From positions 19,361,434-19,425,433 of the forward strand of contig JBBCBC010000021.1 in NCBI GenBank assembly GCA_037126765.1: a DNA stretch of 64,000 nt. The letters are read 5' to 3'. The notes beneath the pieces are model-generated. The model ran no database searches. It had not been told where the DNA came from and was given only the letters and a program-made list of their open reading frames with translations. A program made the translations under genes and the position numbers. This DNA is from Stenogyne calaminthoides. Lineage: Eukaryota > Streptophyta > Magnoliopsida > Lamiales > Lamiaceae. Positions 22,931 through 33,715 of the stretch are shown in pieces (positions within the stretch are counted from its first letter, which is position 1; every line of letters begins with the position of its first letter).

Positions 22931-24785
22931 TGTTGGGGTTATACGTGAAAGTATGCTTTTACTTTGTATAACCTATGTATTAAACACTTATTTACTGAAA
23001 TAAATTATTTATCACTGTTGCTTTGAATATGATTGAATGTTATATATATTTATTGCAAACCGTTCATATAATAGCACATGTTACATTGTACTTAACGTGA
23101 TGATATCCGATCACCGAAGATCACGTCAACAGTCCCTTGTAAACGAGTGTGCATTTCACAACTTAGATAGATCCGAACAATCTATTGGTAGAAGATGATG
23201 TGTAAGGCTCATATATGCTTGTCTTGACCAAGAGATTACACTAGTGCATTCGATGCGCTGAAGCGGACCTACAGAGAGGATAAATTCATTCGCACTGACT
23301 TATGGGATGAAGAGTTAGACCTCAGTGGTTGTTGATTTCTTAATCTTTGTCACTTAATAAGGACTGTGTGCGATTAGTAGTTATTGCTTTGACTTATAAA
23401 TGGGAAGAGAATCATTGCGACTTCGATCTATATCTTGGGCAATAATATTAATTGCACGAGAGTTGCTAAATTAATACAGAGAATCGTGTGCTTGCAACAT
23501 CTTGCGTGATTGGTCCCCTTGGTGGTCTAGGAATCTTTATCATACCAAATCTTGCAAGTGAAATTAATTTTTCAGTATGGATAATAAAGTTGGGTTGTCC
23601 TTACTCCAAGGATAAAGATATTAATTAATATAAAGCTTTTTAGTGGCTTAATTAATTAATGGACTAAATAATCTTAAACACGGGAAATAATAATTGGGAG
23701 TCATATTACCGTAATATGGGTTAAGTTGGATAGTGCAATATTAATTATATAGTGGAGTTAATTAATATTAATTAGTTGAATTATATTGTGGCTCAATATT
23801 GGAATTCAGTAGCCCATTGGAAGGTCCATCTTAATTCTCCTAAAGGCCCCTCAAGTAACCCAATTAAAGTCCATTAAATAAAAGGTGCTAGAAATAAATT
23901 AAATATTTGTTGCTTTATTTTTCCTTAATTTTTTGAAAATTATTAAAGAAAAGAGGGAAGAGGATTTTCTTGAAAAGATTTTATGGAAAGGAGATAATGT
24001 ATTCTTGGAATACAAGATTATCCCATAAATTCAAGAAATCTCCAACTTGGCCTCTTTAATTGTATTTTTCGAAAAAGAGGGTAATAAGGAGGAAGAAAAG
24101 ATTTTCTTGATTTTCTTGGAAATATTTTATGGAAAAAGATATGTATTTTTTAATACAAGAATGTCTCATAAATTCAAGAAATATTCAATCTTGAAAATAT
24201 TTCCCTTATTATTTTTGAAATATATGGATATTTGGAGTGTGAGAGTTTTGTGGAAAAATTCACATGGAAAGAAGAATATATGGGATATATTCAAGATTTC
24301 TTGGAGATCAAGAAAAAAAATCTTTCCCAACCCCTTGTAGCCCTAATATTTGGAACCTCTCCCCTATATATATAAGGGGATGAATTTTTTCATCCCCTAC
24401 AGTTCCATATGCTGGAAATATTAGAAATCCACAAAGTTCGTGCAATAAATTATTTAATTTTCCTTTGTTTATAAGTTGTTCATTGGAAAACCTTCCACCG
24501 GGGTTATTGAACGAGGACTTGGGAATACTTGAGAAGGACTTTTGGTTGGTAGCCAGTTACTTGATTCTGTCTGTCTCAACGGTTATCTCTCCAACGAGTA
24601 CGTTTAGGTAAACTCCTACAAATTCCGCATGCTTGGATCTTTTACGTGAAATATTATTTGCATGTCGTTGTTGGATTAATTATTATTTGAATTCACTTAG
24701 GTTAATTCATGCTAGTAATAATTGTTAATTTAAATTTGTGTTTATGAGGTCATCCCGATAGATCCTGACATATGTTATCCCAACA
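22931..24785 (+). mobile_element. Solo LTR of T1 family (T1-d)
   Basis: 1855 bp, TGTTGGGGTTATACG to ATCCCAACA, flanked by the exact duplication ATTCC (22926-22930, 24786-24790). It aligns along its length with the other T1 LTRs. Frames inside it are by-products and encode nothing recognisable. Confidence 0.92.
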
Positions 24786-25391
24786 ATTCCAACCCCTACT
24801 TCGAGAGTTAGGTAGTTTGAGTGATCGAGTAACTTAGGTTGGAACTAGCTAAAAGATATGTGAAAAGGTTTATAACAAAATTTTGTATTTGATAATAATA
24901 TCTTTTGTAAATATTGAAAGATAGATTTGAATTTTAAAATGTATTGATAAAAGAATCTCTTGTGAAAATTTAAAAAAAAAATTAACTGACTTAAAATTTT
25001 TGGGTTGTTACATCCTATCCCCCTTAAAATATTTTCGTCCTTTAAAATTAAATGGTAATTGAGAAAGTATGAATGCATGTGTTAAAATTTTGAAATAATT
25101 AATCATGTAATGAATGTACTTTATGGCAAAATAAAATCACTTTGAACTTAAAATTGATCTTTAGCATGTGATGCATGTATCATATATCATGTGATCATCT
25201 TTTTTTCATGATCAAACCAGTAAAATAACTTATAAACTTCATTTCATACATCGGAGTTATAAAGTGGTGGGAGGTAGTGGATGCCGTAATATATACTCAA
25301 TAATGCATGATTTAAATTCTTTTACCAAAATATTTTCTCGAGCATAAAAGGTAAGAATTTTATTTTAACAAGTCCACAAGAACGTAAACTC

Positions 25392-25404
25392 GCTCTCGAT
25401 ACCA
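25392..25404 (-). promoter_or_regulatory. Primer-binding site of the gypsy relic, altered
   Basis: The minus strand reads TGGTATCGAGAGC two bases from the LTR. The standard iMet site is TGGTATCAGAGC, so CAG appears as CGAG. Confidence 0.7.
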
Positions 25405-25406
25405 CT

Positions 25407-26867
25407 CATCACATCCCGATTTTTTTTCAGAGGGTCAAATATGCATAAATTTTATAAAAATTTGCAAAATGAAGATAAAAATAAATAAAGTAAATATGCA
25501 CTTTAAAACTCAAAAGATTCAAATTTGTCTAAAGAGATGTGACTACAATTAAATAAAAATACTTCAATCTAAAAAAAGACTGGACTTGAACTTAACATGA
25601 CTCAATCTTCAAAATGAAATCAATTGTTGCAATAGTAAAATTTAAATAAACACTTGAGGCAATCCACCGTCCCTTTACCACACTCATTCTTAATTTGTAA
25701 AATGATAAATATATGGTATGAGCAAAACTACTAGCTCAGTGAGGTTACCTTATCAAGATTAAATATAACATACAAATAAAGTGTTCATCCACAAGTAATC
25801 AGGTCAATCACAAATTATCACATAAAGTGTTTCATCATAATTATGGACAATTAATAAATTATGATTAAGTCATGTCAAAAAAAATAAAAAAATTATGATT
25901 AATAGTTTCCCCAAGGATCTCTTTGCAATCCCACTGGGTCTCCCGAAGACCTCTTTGCAGTCTCGGGCCATGTGCACTGCAGTTCCCCAAAGACCTCTTT
26001 GCAGTCTATAGGTTCCCTGAGGACCTCTTTGCAGTCCCGGGCTGGCCTTTCCTAACTTTCTTTTTACAATAATCTTATAATTTCATATCATCAAATCACG
26101 CTCAAGTAAATAATTTATCATATACATCACGCCATATTATATTGCACATAAACAATTTATTCATACGAAATATTTAATAAAGATAAAGAAACCACACCTT
26201 AAACCTTGTTTGAACTTGGATGTAGATGCATGAGACGAAATAACTTTAATTCACATCGTTGTAGGAAAAGCTCTGGAGTTCTAAAAAGTATGAAAAATAT
26301 TTTCCGTGTGTTTTGATTTTACAAAAAGAGGTCTCTATTTATAGTGAATAAAATATATTTCCCAGTGCAATTGGGGTTGAATATCTATTGAAAGTCTTAA
26401 GATTAAATTTTAAATTATTCGCTATGCAGTTCATGTAGATAGGTTAAAATCTTGAAATATGTATTTTGTTATATTTGCTATAATTAATGTGTATGCTGAA
26501 ATCTATAACATGTATGCTGAATTTAAAAAAATAAGGTTGCGTGGCTTGGTGCTCTATTTGAAATCAACAAGATTTATAAATTTTTATTTCAAAATAATTA
26601 ATCACGGGAGTACGATTTTGAATTTGTCTTGTATTTACGAGAGAGATAAAAAAAAAGATTTCTTGAAGAGAAAGATTAAGTTCAAATATAATATAAATTT
26701 TCTAAAGATATGAAAAAAGGTTATAACAAAATTTTATATTTGATAATAATATCTTTTGTAAATATTGAAAGATAGATTTGAATTTTAAAATATAATAGTA
26801 AAAGAATCTCTTTTGAAAATTTCAAAAAAAAAAAAATTAACTAACTTGAAATTTTCGGATTGTTACA
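25407..26867 (-). repeat. 5' LTR of the gypsy relic, with internal short repeats
   Basis: About 1.46 kb. A minus-strand TATA box (CTATAAATAG) lies near 26335-26345. At 25916-26045 the core GACCTCTTTGCAGTC is repeated about four times with 30-50-bp spacing, alternating with CCCGGG-like words. The terminal dinucleotide at the primer side is not the usual CA. Confidence 0.65.
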
Positions 26868-27022
26868 GTTGATTTCCTTGCACCTTACTTAGCCTTGTAA
26901 TAAGTCAGTTGCCCTAGGCAAGCTTACAGAAAAGAATTTTGTTAAAGTCTATTCATCATTCTTCTCTAAACTTTTACCTTCATTATAACTTTTTAGGAAC
27001 CACAAGTTGCGGTGGTATATAT

Positions 27023-27076
27023 ATGACAAGATCGTAATCAATATATCAATGATCTTAATCGATATATCAATAGTAT
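27023..27076 (-). repeat. Terminal redundancy of the pararetrovirus, left copy
   Basis: 54 bp identical to 37979-38032. Lies between the non-coding end of the viral genome and host-side LTR sequence. On the circular genome this segment would sit immediately before the primer site. Confidence 0.85.
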
Positions 27077-28050
27077 TATGTTGGATCTTTTACAAACACA
27101 GATAGAGTCATTTACTGAGAAATTTCATAGTCCATGAGTTAACCTGAAAAAAGCTTAACACCCACAAAGTCCTGCACTATTCATCGGCATAACGGCAAAA
27201 AGGGCAAGCCCACACGGTTAACTCATGAATATCACTGGAAAGCTCATACCTACTGGTTAAACCAATCACTACCTTTGATATATCAACTAAAAACAAATCT
27301 TACAGTTCACAAATGCACATGATAGTAGAGTATTGTTAAGTTAGGTCATGATTCAATACAAATTATCTAGCCGACCATTGAGGCGGCGATCAACAAAAAA
27401 TAATTTTTTTATACAAAAATTAAATAACAATATACCTTTAAAGAGCCACAAGCATAAACAAGTTATGAACAGAAATATTACAAGGTTACAGGGTTTCACA
27501 CTAGAGAGGGATTTAGAGAGAGAAAGAGGGGGCGAGTCTAAACTTCGAGTGTGCCTCTAAAATGAAAAACAGAACTATATATAGAGGAGAAAGAGCCGGA
27601 CATTAACCCCGGACTTCAAACTCAAAATAAAGATGAATAGTAAAAAGTTTGAATAGTGTTTTTACTATTCATGAACAGTACTTGGTCTGTTGATATAAGC
27701 AATGACGAAATTTAATTTTGTCGAATATTGTAGTCGCATCTTGCAAAAATGCGCCAAGTCAATTTCTTCTTCAGATCGCCATTAAAGAAGCTTGTTTCTT
27801 CAGAAGTCTTAGAGTCTTCTTAAAACCTTTCAAGGAATGAGGATAATGCCTCATTTCTTCTTCATGTTTGTATCCTATTTTTTCCAGAACAGGAATACAT
27901 ATTTCAAGGATTTCTTTTTAAGAACCTTGAGATAATTCTTATCTCGGATTTCATGATCATTTTCATCAAAAAGAACATGAAAGGGAACCTGCCAAACACT
28001 AGAATTTGAAGTTGACTAGAAGCGAACAATATTGAATTTTCAATCTTCCA
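27077..28050 (-). promoter_or_regulatory. Pararetrovirus non-coding region with promoter-like TATA
   Basis: No ORF with family resemblance. The minus strand has CTCTATATATAGTTC at about 27571-27585, a good TATA box, placed as the genomic promoter is in this family, upstream of the leader. In the linear integrant it points left, away from the polyprotein and towards 27023 and the flanking LTR, so it would not drive the viral genes in this copy. A CTTCTTCAGAAG-rich stretch (27765-27880) may be enhancer-like; that is a guess. Confidence 0.5.
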
Positions 28051-29314
28051 TTAACACTTTCTTTCTTTGAGTTTCTCTTTAAGAGAATTCTTCAGTAGAT
28101 CAAAACTCTCTTGGAGAGAAAAATCTTGATAATCCTCATTCGGATCCAGAGCATCTTGAAGATCAAAACCAGAAATCATAGAAGCATCTGATTTTGAATC
28201 AGAAAAATCAATATCATTGAAAAGATCTTTTTTAATATGGTCCATATAAAGATCCATAATTTATTTCTTTGGAAATATACCAAAATACTTCTTAGAGTAT
28301 TCAAAAAATGAAGGAAGACTATTTGAAGTTTTTTCATCATAAATCTTTTTGTATTCTTCCATTTTGGATTTAATCCTATTAATATTTTCTTGCAATGGTG
28401 ACTCATTGGAACCAGGAGAAATAACATTTAAGTTATTCCAAAATCTCATAGTGTGGATTCTCCATAAACTTGGTGTACTATTTTCGGTATAACCGAATTC
28501 TGGTCTCCAGTTCCAGACCCATGGGATTCCGGAATCAACAAAAAACATACAAATAGTTTTACCACTTGTATTATGAGTTTTTAATGAAAAAAATTAATAG
28601 AATATTCTTCTAATAGAGATTTAATCTCTTCAGGTAAAATATCTGCCATTGCACCAAAATTTCCCCACCAGGAAATAAGCCAATTAGGAATTTGATTCTT
28701 GATGATATTATCACATATTTTTAGCAGTCAAGTGTGAGAATGCTTATTATTCTGATATAATAAAGTTTTATAAAAACTTTGTAAATAATCCCAATAATTG
28801 TATTGGTAAACCGTTTTAGTGACCTCATTAGTCATGCTTCTCTCAGCAAAAGGAGAAGTACTCCATTCTTAGATGGAGATGATCTTTTTAATGATAAACT
28901 TAGAGTAGTTTATGACTTTACTCTTAGGGGGTCAACACTTCCAAGACTGATGAGGATGTTCTCATAAAATCCTCTAGTCTTATAAGTTTCCACATTCCAA
29001 CTATTAGCTGGAAGATACTTATCCATAAGAATCCATGCGGACTCTTTGAATTTTTCATCATCATCTTCGACAACAAGAATTAATTCTCTCTTAGGAGAAT
29101 CAAAAAATTTATATTCTTTCTGAGCAACTGAAGAATATGATTCTTCATCATCTGGTTTTGAAGAATTTTCTTCAGTTGGTGTATTTTTTCCCCTTTGTCT
29201 AAGGAACTCCTGAAATTCCTTTTGGACATTTTCTCCTTTTGAAGAAGAACCAACACCAGAAATGTTCTGGTTTAAAGGAATTTCTTCCCAAGCTATAAAA
29301 TAGGAGGATGACAT
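28051..29314 (-). pseudogene. Pararetrovirus ORF2, unknown function
   Basis: Starts at the ATG at 29314 (MSSSYFIAWEEIP). The first 134 residues contain a Ser/Glu-rich linker and ILMDKYLPANSWN, and end in a stop at 28910. Related sequence continues in another frame (28860-28590, with SWWGNFGAMADILPEE), then 28548-28261 (GIPWVWNWRPEFGYTE) and 28257-28051 (an acidic C-terminus, FDLQDALDPNEDYQDF). These read as one protein of about 400 residues broken by several lesions. Position after RNase H matches the second ORF of florendovirus-type genomes, whose role is not established. It does not look like a translational transactivator that I can recognise. Confidence 0.6.
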
Positions 29315-29379
29315 CTGCCTCCTCTTCCTCTATAAGAGAAATATGGACTTTTTCCAGAGTGACTCATTTCTGTCATGAG

Positions 29380-29689
29380 GAAATAAACTCACGAGTTAAA
29401 AAATCTGGAAGATGATTATCTTTTCCCTGCTTATAGAGAATATCAAAATCAAAATAAGCAAGATGAGATTGCCATCGAGCAAACATTTATTTAGAAACAT
29501 TATGTTCAAAGTCTTTGAAGAGCATAAAAGTAGCAGCTCTACAATCAGTTTTAATGGTAAATTTCTAATTGTATAAATCATCCTGAAATTTAAGAACGCA
29601 TTTAATAATAGCCAAAATTTCTTTGGCACTAGTAGAATAATTTTTTTGAGCATCATTCCATTTACCGGAATAAAATCTAATAATATATT
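29380..29689 (-). pseudogene. Pararetrovirus RNase H, C-terminal part
   Basis: Resumes on the left side of the inserted LTR. TIKTDCRAATFML near 29560 carries a catalytic Asp, and DFDI with LPDFLTREF near 29400 is the usual end of the caulimovirid RNase H. An in-frame stop lies between them. The N-terminal half is at 31059-31140. Confidence 0.72.
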
Positions 29690-31058
29690 TGTTGGTCCCG
29701 AAAAACCCGATTTAAAACTCGTAAAATCTCAATGGGAGGTGACTTAAATTTTATTTTATTTTTTCGAATGTGTTATGCAGATTTGATAAAGTATGTATGA
29801 CAGTTAATATGAAAGCAAATAAGAACACACGTATTTTTATAGTGGTTCGGACAACTCGTCCTACATCAACTCTTCCCTTCATGGGGCACCAACTAAACCA
29901 ACAGATGTTTACCGAGTTCTCACTCAAACGGGACTTATCACCCTCTAAGGGATCGCCTACCCTCCCTTTCGGGATTGCTTAGATGTTTACCGGGGTTCTC
30001 ACCAAACGGGACTTATCACCCTCACGGGATCGCTTACCCTCCCTTTCGGGATTGCTAGATGTTTATTGAGTTCACACTCACCTACAAACTTAACCCAATT
30101 GATTTGGGTAAGGTTTGTTTGGTTTCAACTGTGTTGAGATTTTCCTTACATTTGTTTAGCCTCAATGCTAAGGATGGGAAAATCTCTCTAAGCTTAGGAT
30201 ATAGCATTTGTGCTTAGATCTAGGGTAGAACACTTTTGAATATATGTGTGTATTTCTTGCTCTGTGTTCTATGAATGGAGTTGCTTTGAATATTTGGCTT
30301 TAATTTCACTTTGCGGATCCTCCATTAGCTTCTTTTTTGAGATAGTGCAATGTATTTATAGTGTGGATTTAAATATTACCGTTGGAAAGTAATATTCAAA
30401 TCCATACTAATAACTTCCAAATTTTCTTTGTCCTTTTTTCTTTTCCCTGCTTTTATGTCACATCAATATGTGTGTTGTCTTCTTATTGGCCACCGCTTTT
30501 GTGTGTCTAACGGATCCGATTTCGTCGAATCTTGTTCATCTCTTCGATTACGTCTTTGATCCGTCCAATAAATCGATATGTAGAAATCGTCCATAGATTT
30601 ACGGTGTCTTTAAAATCATTTGTTCATCGATCTTTGAAATCATTGTTCATCGATTCTTTGAAATCATTGTTCATCCGACTGATTTCACTTTGTTCATCCG
30701 ACCTGATTTCACTTTGCTCATCCGAATCGATTTCACTGCTCATCGACGATTTCTCTCCGATTTCAGATTTTTTCTCTCGATTTACGATTTCTTCACAAAT
30801 TTTATCGACTTTTCTTCATCACAAATCAAGATGCTTCTTCTTGTTCAAATTTCATCGCTTAACTCGGAACTCATCCTACTCATCCGATCTCGACGGCCTA
30901 AATCTGTTTCGCCCGATCTCGATCATCTTCGCCCGATTTTATGAGTTCCCCTTAACTTGTTCTCTCGTTCCCCCTCAACTTGTTATCTGTAGATTATCTT
31001 AAATAACACAAGTTGATAATGTTTTGGCATAATTAATCAAAACTAAAATATCCCAACA
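29690..31058 (-). mobile_element. Solo copia LTR inside RNase H of the pararetrovirus (S1)
   Basis: 1369 bp. The minus strand starts TGTTGGGATATTTTAGTTTT at 31058 and ends GGGACCAACA at 29690. Flanked by the exact duplication ATATT (29685-29689, 31059-31063). Minus-strand TATAAATA near 30354-30361. A ~75-bp tandem repeat (29930-30070, core CCCTCCCTTTCGGGATTGCT) lies near the 3' end, and 30620-30760 has CATCGA/TTTGAAATCATTGTT repeats. Same family as 35207-36936. Confidence 0.9.
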
Positions 31059-31664
31059 ATATTCGATTTTATTATCAGGGTTAATATGTTTTAAGATACC
31101 ACCATACCCCAATTCTGAGGCATCAGTTTCAACAGTTTTTTCCCATAAAGGATTAGCAAGCATAAGACAAGGAATATTCTTAACTTTTTCTTTAATATTA
31201 ATAACAGCCTTAGTATGATTATCATTCCAAGGAGAATGATTTTTCTTAAGCCTATCATATAAGATGGCAGAATCTTCAGCAATATTTTTAATATAAGAAG
31301 ACACATAATTAAGACTTCTTAAAAATCTTTGCAACTGTGTTGTATCAGTTATAATATCAGGAAATTTATTACCAAATTTAATACTTCGTTGAATAGGGAT
31401 AATATTACCTTTGTCAACCATATGACCAAGAAATTTTACTTTGGTTTGAAACAAACACATTTTAGGTTTTGAAATAACCAAGCCATTTTTAATGACAAGA
31501 TTCTTGAAAATATCAAGATGTTTAAAATGTATTTCAATATCTTTAGAAAATACAAGGATATCATCAATATAGACAATAATAAAATCACTATAAGGATTAA
31601 AGATGTCATTCATAATTTGTTGAAATTCTGAAGGAGCATTCTTAAGCCCAAAAGGCATAACAGT
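31059..31664 (-). pseudogene. Pararetrovirus reverse transcriptase, C-terminal part
   Basis: Open from ATG 31658 into the LTR edge. MPFGLKNAPSEFQQIM, catalytic YIDDILVFSKD (Tyr-Ile-Asp-Asp at 31560-31571), KVKFLGHMVDKG and the RNase H start VETDASELGYGGI (about 31110-31140). Only a TGA at 31665-31667 separates it from the upstream half; both are in one frame and the codon is probably a former Trp. RT copies the pregenomic RNA into DNA. Confidence 0.88.
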
Positions 31665-32546
31665 TCATTCGTAATGACCAAATGGAACATTAAAGGCAGT
31701 TTTATATCTATCAGGTTGATTAATCTGAATTTGCCAAAAACCTGATTTTAAATCAAATTTGGAGAAGACAAGAACATTGACTAATCTGTCAAGAAGATCC
31801 TTTTTATTAGGAATAGGATGTCTAATCCATTTTAAAATTTTATTAAGAGGTTTATAGTTAATAACTAATCTAGGAACTCCGCGTTCCTGTTCAGAATGCT
31901 TATTAACATAGAAAGCAGTACAAGACCAAGGGGACTTAGAAGGAGTAATAAGCTTCTTTTGTAATAAGGAAGATATTTCCTTTTTGCATAACTCTAAATA
32001 TTCATAGTTCATTTGACAAGGTCTAGACTTGGTCGGAATCTTGTTCTCTTTGAAGTCTTCCTCATAAGGAAGAGAAACTATATGTTTCTTTTTATTCCAA
32101 AAGGCATTAGGAAAATCATTGCAAATATCAATAGAAAATTTATTATTCAAAAATTTGATTTTATCCTGAAGCTTAGGATTTCTTAATCTATCATCTATAG
32201 TAATAGAATTAATCTCATCCTTAAGAAAATTGATTTGACAATTTTTATAATCAATTTGGTCTTGAATTAAATTAAGAACCTTATGAATAGGTTTAGTAAT
32301 AAATTTAAAAGTAATAGGTTTACCATTATAGATACCTGTAATACCTCCTTCACTAACAAAAGTAAGAGGATAAATTTTATAAAGAAAAGGAAGATCGATA
32401 ATCATTTGACTAGTAATGTCTTCAGCAATAAGAAAGTCATTTGAAATGCAACAACCATCCACACAAACATAAACATTTTTAAGTTTATAATTAATATTTA
32501 AAGAACATCCACCTGCATGAGAAAGGGAGTGAGTAGTTTTTTTCAA
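31665..32546 (-). pseudogene. Pararetrovirus protease C-terminus and reverse transcriptase, N-terminal part
   Basis: 293 open residues. The first ~90 complete the protease fold (ITSQMIIDLPFLYKIYPL). RT begins with KHIVSLPYEEDFKENKIP, then SPWSCTAFYVNKHSEQERG, RLVINYKPLNKI and the first catalytic Asp in VFSKFDLKSGFWQIQI. The set is characteristic of caulimovirid and gypsy-type RT; the neighbouring coat and movement domains decide for a pararetrovirus. Confidence 0.88.
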
Positions 32547-33321
32547 AAAACTTAGTAGGAATTATTCCTATTTGGATGACACTTAAGTCAGCACCACTAT
32601 CAATCATAGCAACAAAGTCTTTCTTACAAGAATTTTTTATAAGAAGAGAAATTTTAGTATACCATTTTTGAGAAATAATTATGTTAATAGTAGATAAATG
32701 ATTTTTATTAATATTAACATTACCACTAGAATCAGAAAATTGAGAAACAGCAGTAGAGCTAGTTCCAATATCATCAATTTTCCCTTTTCCTTTCTCAATA
32801 AGAGAAAGGCGAATAGAAAGGTCATAATTTTGGTTTTGAAGGATCTTAACATTAGACTTAAGATTATTAATCTCATGAACTAAATCATTAATTGTAACAA
32901 GATTATTATTAGAATTCTTAAGGTGAAGAAGCTTTTCTAATTCACCCATATTATAATGATTACTATTAATCTTATTAGAAAGACTAGTTTTATTATCCTC
33001 ATTCTTATAAGAAGAATTATGCAATTGTTCAATAATTTTATCTCTCAAACTAGAATCTTTAATATGTTTAAGAAATTCTATAATGTTGTTATCAGTCAAG
33101 ACGTTAATATTCATATCTTGAAATTGACTCATAAGCTTATAATACTCATTATCAATATTATTATCAGTATTACTGATACAATTAAGACAAAACTTTCCAA
33201 GTGCACAATCATTGCATTTGGTCTTATCGGACTCAATAGAAACATCATCATCAGAAGTAGACTCAATAGAAGAGTAGTCATTATAAGACTTTTCTGATTC
33301 CGAATCAATATTAGAATTCAT
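32491..33321 (-). pseudogene. Pararetrovirus linker and aspartic protease, N-terminal part
   Basis: 276 open residues: a Ser/Asp-rich low-complexity stretch, then a Cys cluster (CNDCALGKFCLNC, about residues 36-48), a coiled-coil-like segment, and the protease signature FVAMIDSGADLSVIQ with the catalytic Asp-Ser-Gly at about 32592-32603. The frame then shifts near 32540 into the next ORF. The enzyme would cut the polyprotein. Confidence 0.82.
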
Positions 33322-33390
33322 AACAATTTTAAAAAGAGTTTCTTTTAGCTCGTCATTAATATCAAGATTTTTAATCTTGTCTTTAGCATG

Positions 33391-33432
33391 GCACTGATTA
33401 GCATAATGACCATGCCTATTACATTTTTTACA
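33391..33432 (-). other. CCHC zinc knuckle of the pararetrovirus coat protein
   Basis: The minus strand encodes CKKCNRHGHYANQC, a perfect Cys-X2-Cys-X4-His-X4-Cys knuckle, after a Lys-rich tract (33440-33600). This is the nucleic-acid-binding end of caulimovirid coat proteins. It lies in a different frame from the Lys-rich ORF (33650-33345), so a frameshift falls near 33440. Confidence 0.88.
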
Positions 33433-33715
33433 ATAATTGTGTTATAATTTTTATTTTTAAAATATTTTCTTTTATTTTTATCATGTTTATAATCATGATT
33501 TTTATCCTTATCTTTTTTTTGTTTATTTTCAGAATAACGTTTTCTTTTCCTATAAGTAGATTTATGTTTAAAATCTCTTTTATTAGTATTAGGAAAACTA
33601 TTTTTAGAATTAGGATTATCTAATCCAAATTGGTCACATAATTGACCCAACTGTTTTCTTTCTAAAAGATTATCTTTTTTAATTTGATTTCTTAATTTAA
33701 GTTCATTACAAAGAT

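Larger units (their letters stand above)
24843..26867 (-). mobile_element. Gypsy relic without coding region
   Basis: Minus-strand order: 5' LTR 26867-25407 (starting TGTAACAATCC), primer site 25404-25392, about 0.4 kb of leader-like DNA, purine tract near 25045-25013, then a 3' LTR stub starting TGTAACAACCC at 25012. Only the first ~160 bp of that stub (24852-25012) matches the other LTR (26704-26867). The ends and purine tract (AAGGGGGATAGGATG) are those of Del/Tekay-type chromoviruses. Gag and pol are entirely absent. The imperfect pair GTTGG (24838) / GTTGA (26868) may be its target duplication. Confidence 0.7.
22092..27004 (+). repeat. Copia-type LTR split by two insertions (element C)
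   Basis: Starts TGTTAGGGAATTAGTTGAAC at 22092 and ends about GGAACCACA at 27004. Real LTR sequence is 22092-22930, 24786 to about 24842, and 26868-27004, near 1.0 kb in all. A TATAAAT box is at 22696-22702. The solo LTR T1-d (22931-24785) and a gypsy relic (about 24843-26867) lie inside. Just after the end comes TGGTAT at 27013-27018, the first six bases of a tRNA-Met primer site, cut by the pararetrovirus. End positions and superfamily are inferred. Confidence 0.5.

Noticed and set aside
24047..24340. 97-residue open frame
   Set aside because: Inside the T1-d solo LTR; corresponds to non-coding LTR sequence in the other copies.
30532..31002. 156-residue open frame
   Set aside because: Lies wholly inside solo LTR S1 and reads short CATCGA/TTTGAAATCA repeats; low-complexity Ser/Phe/Leu text, antisense to the LTR.
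32698..33297. Plus-strand open frames
   Set aside because: Antisense shadows of the viral protease/linker ORF in very AT-rich DNA.
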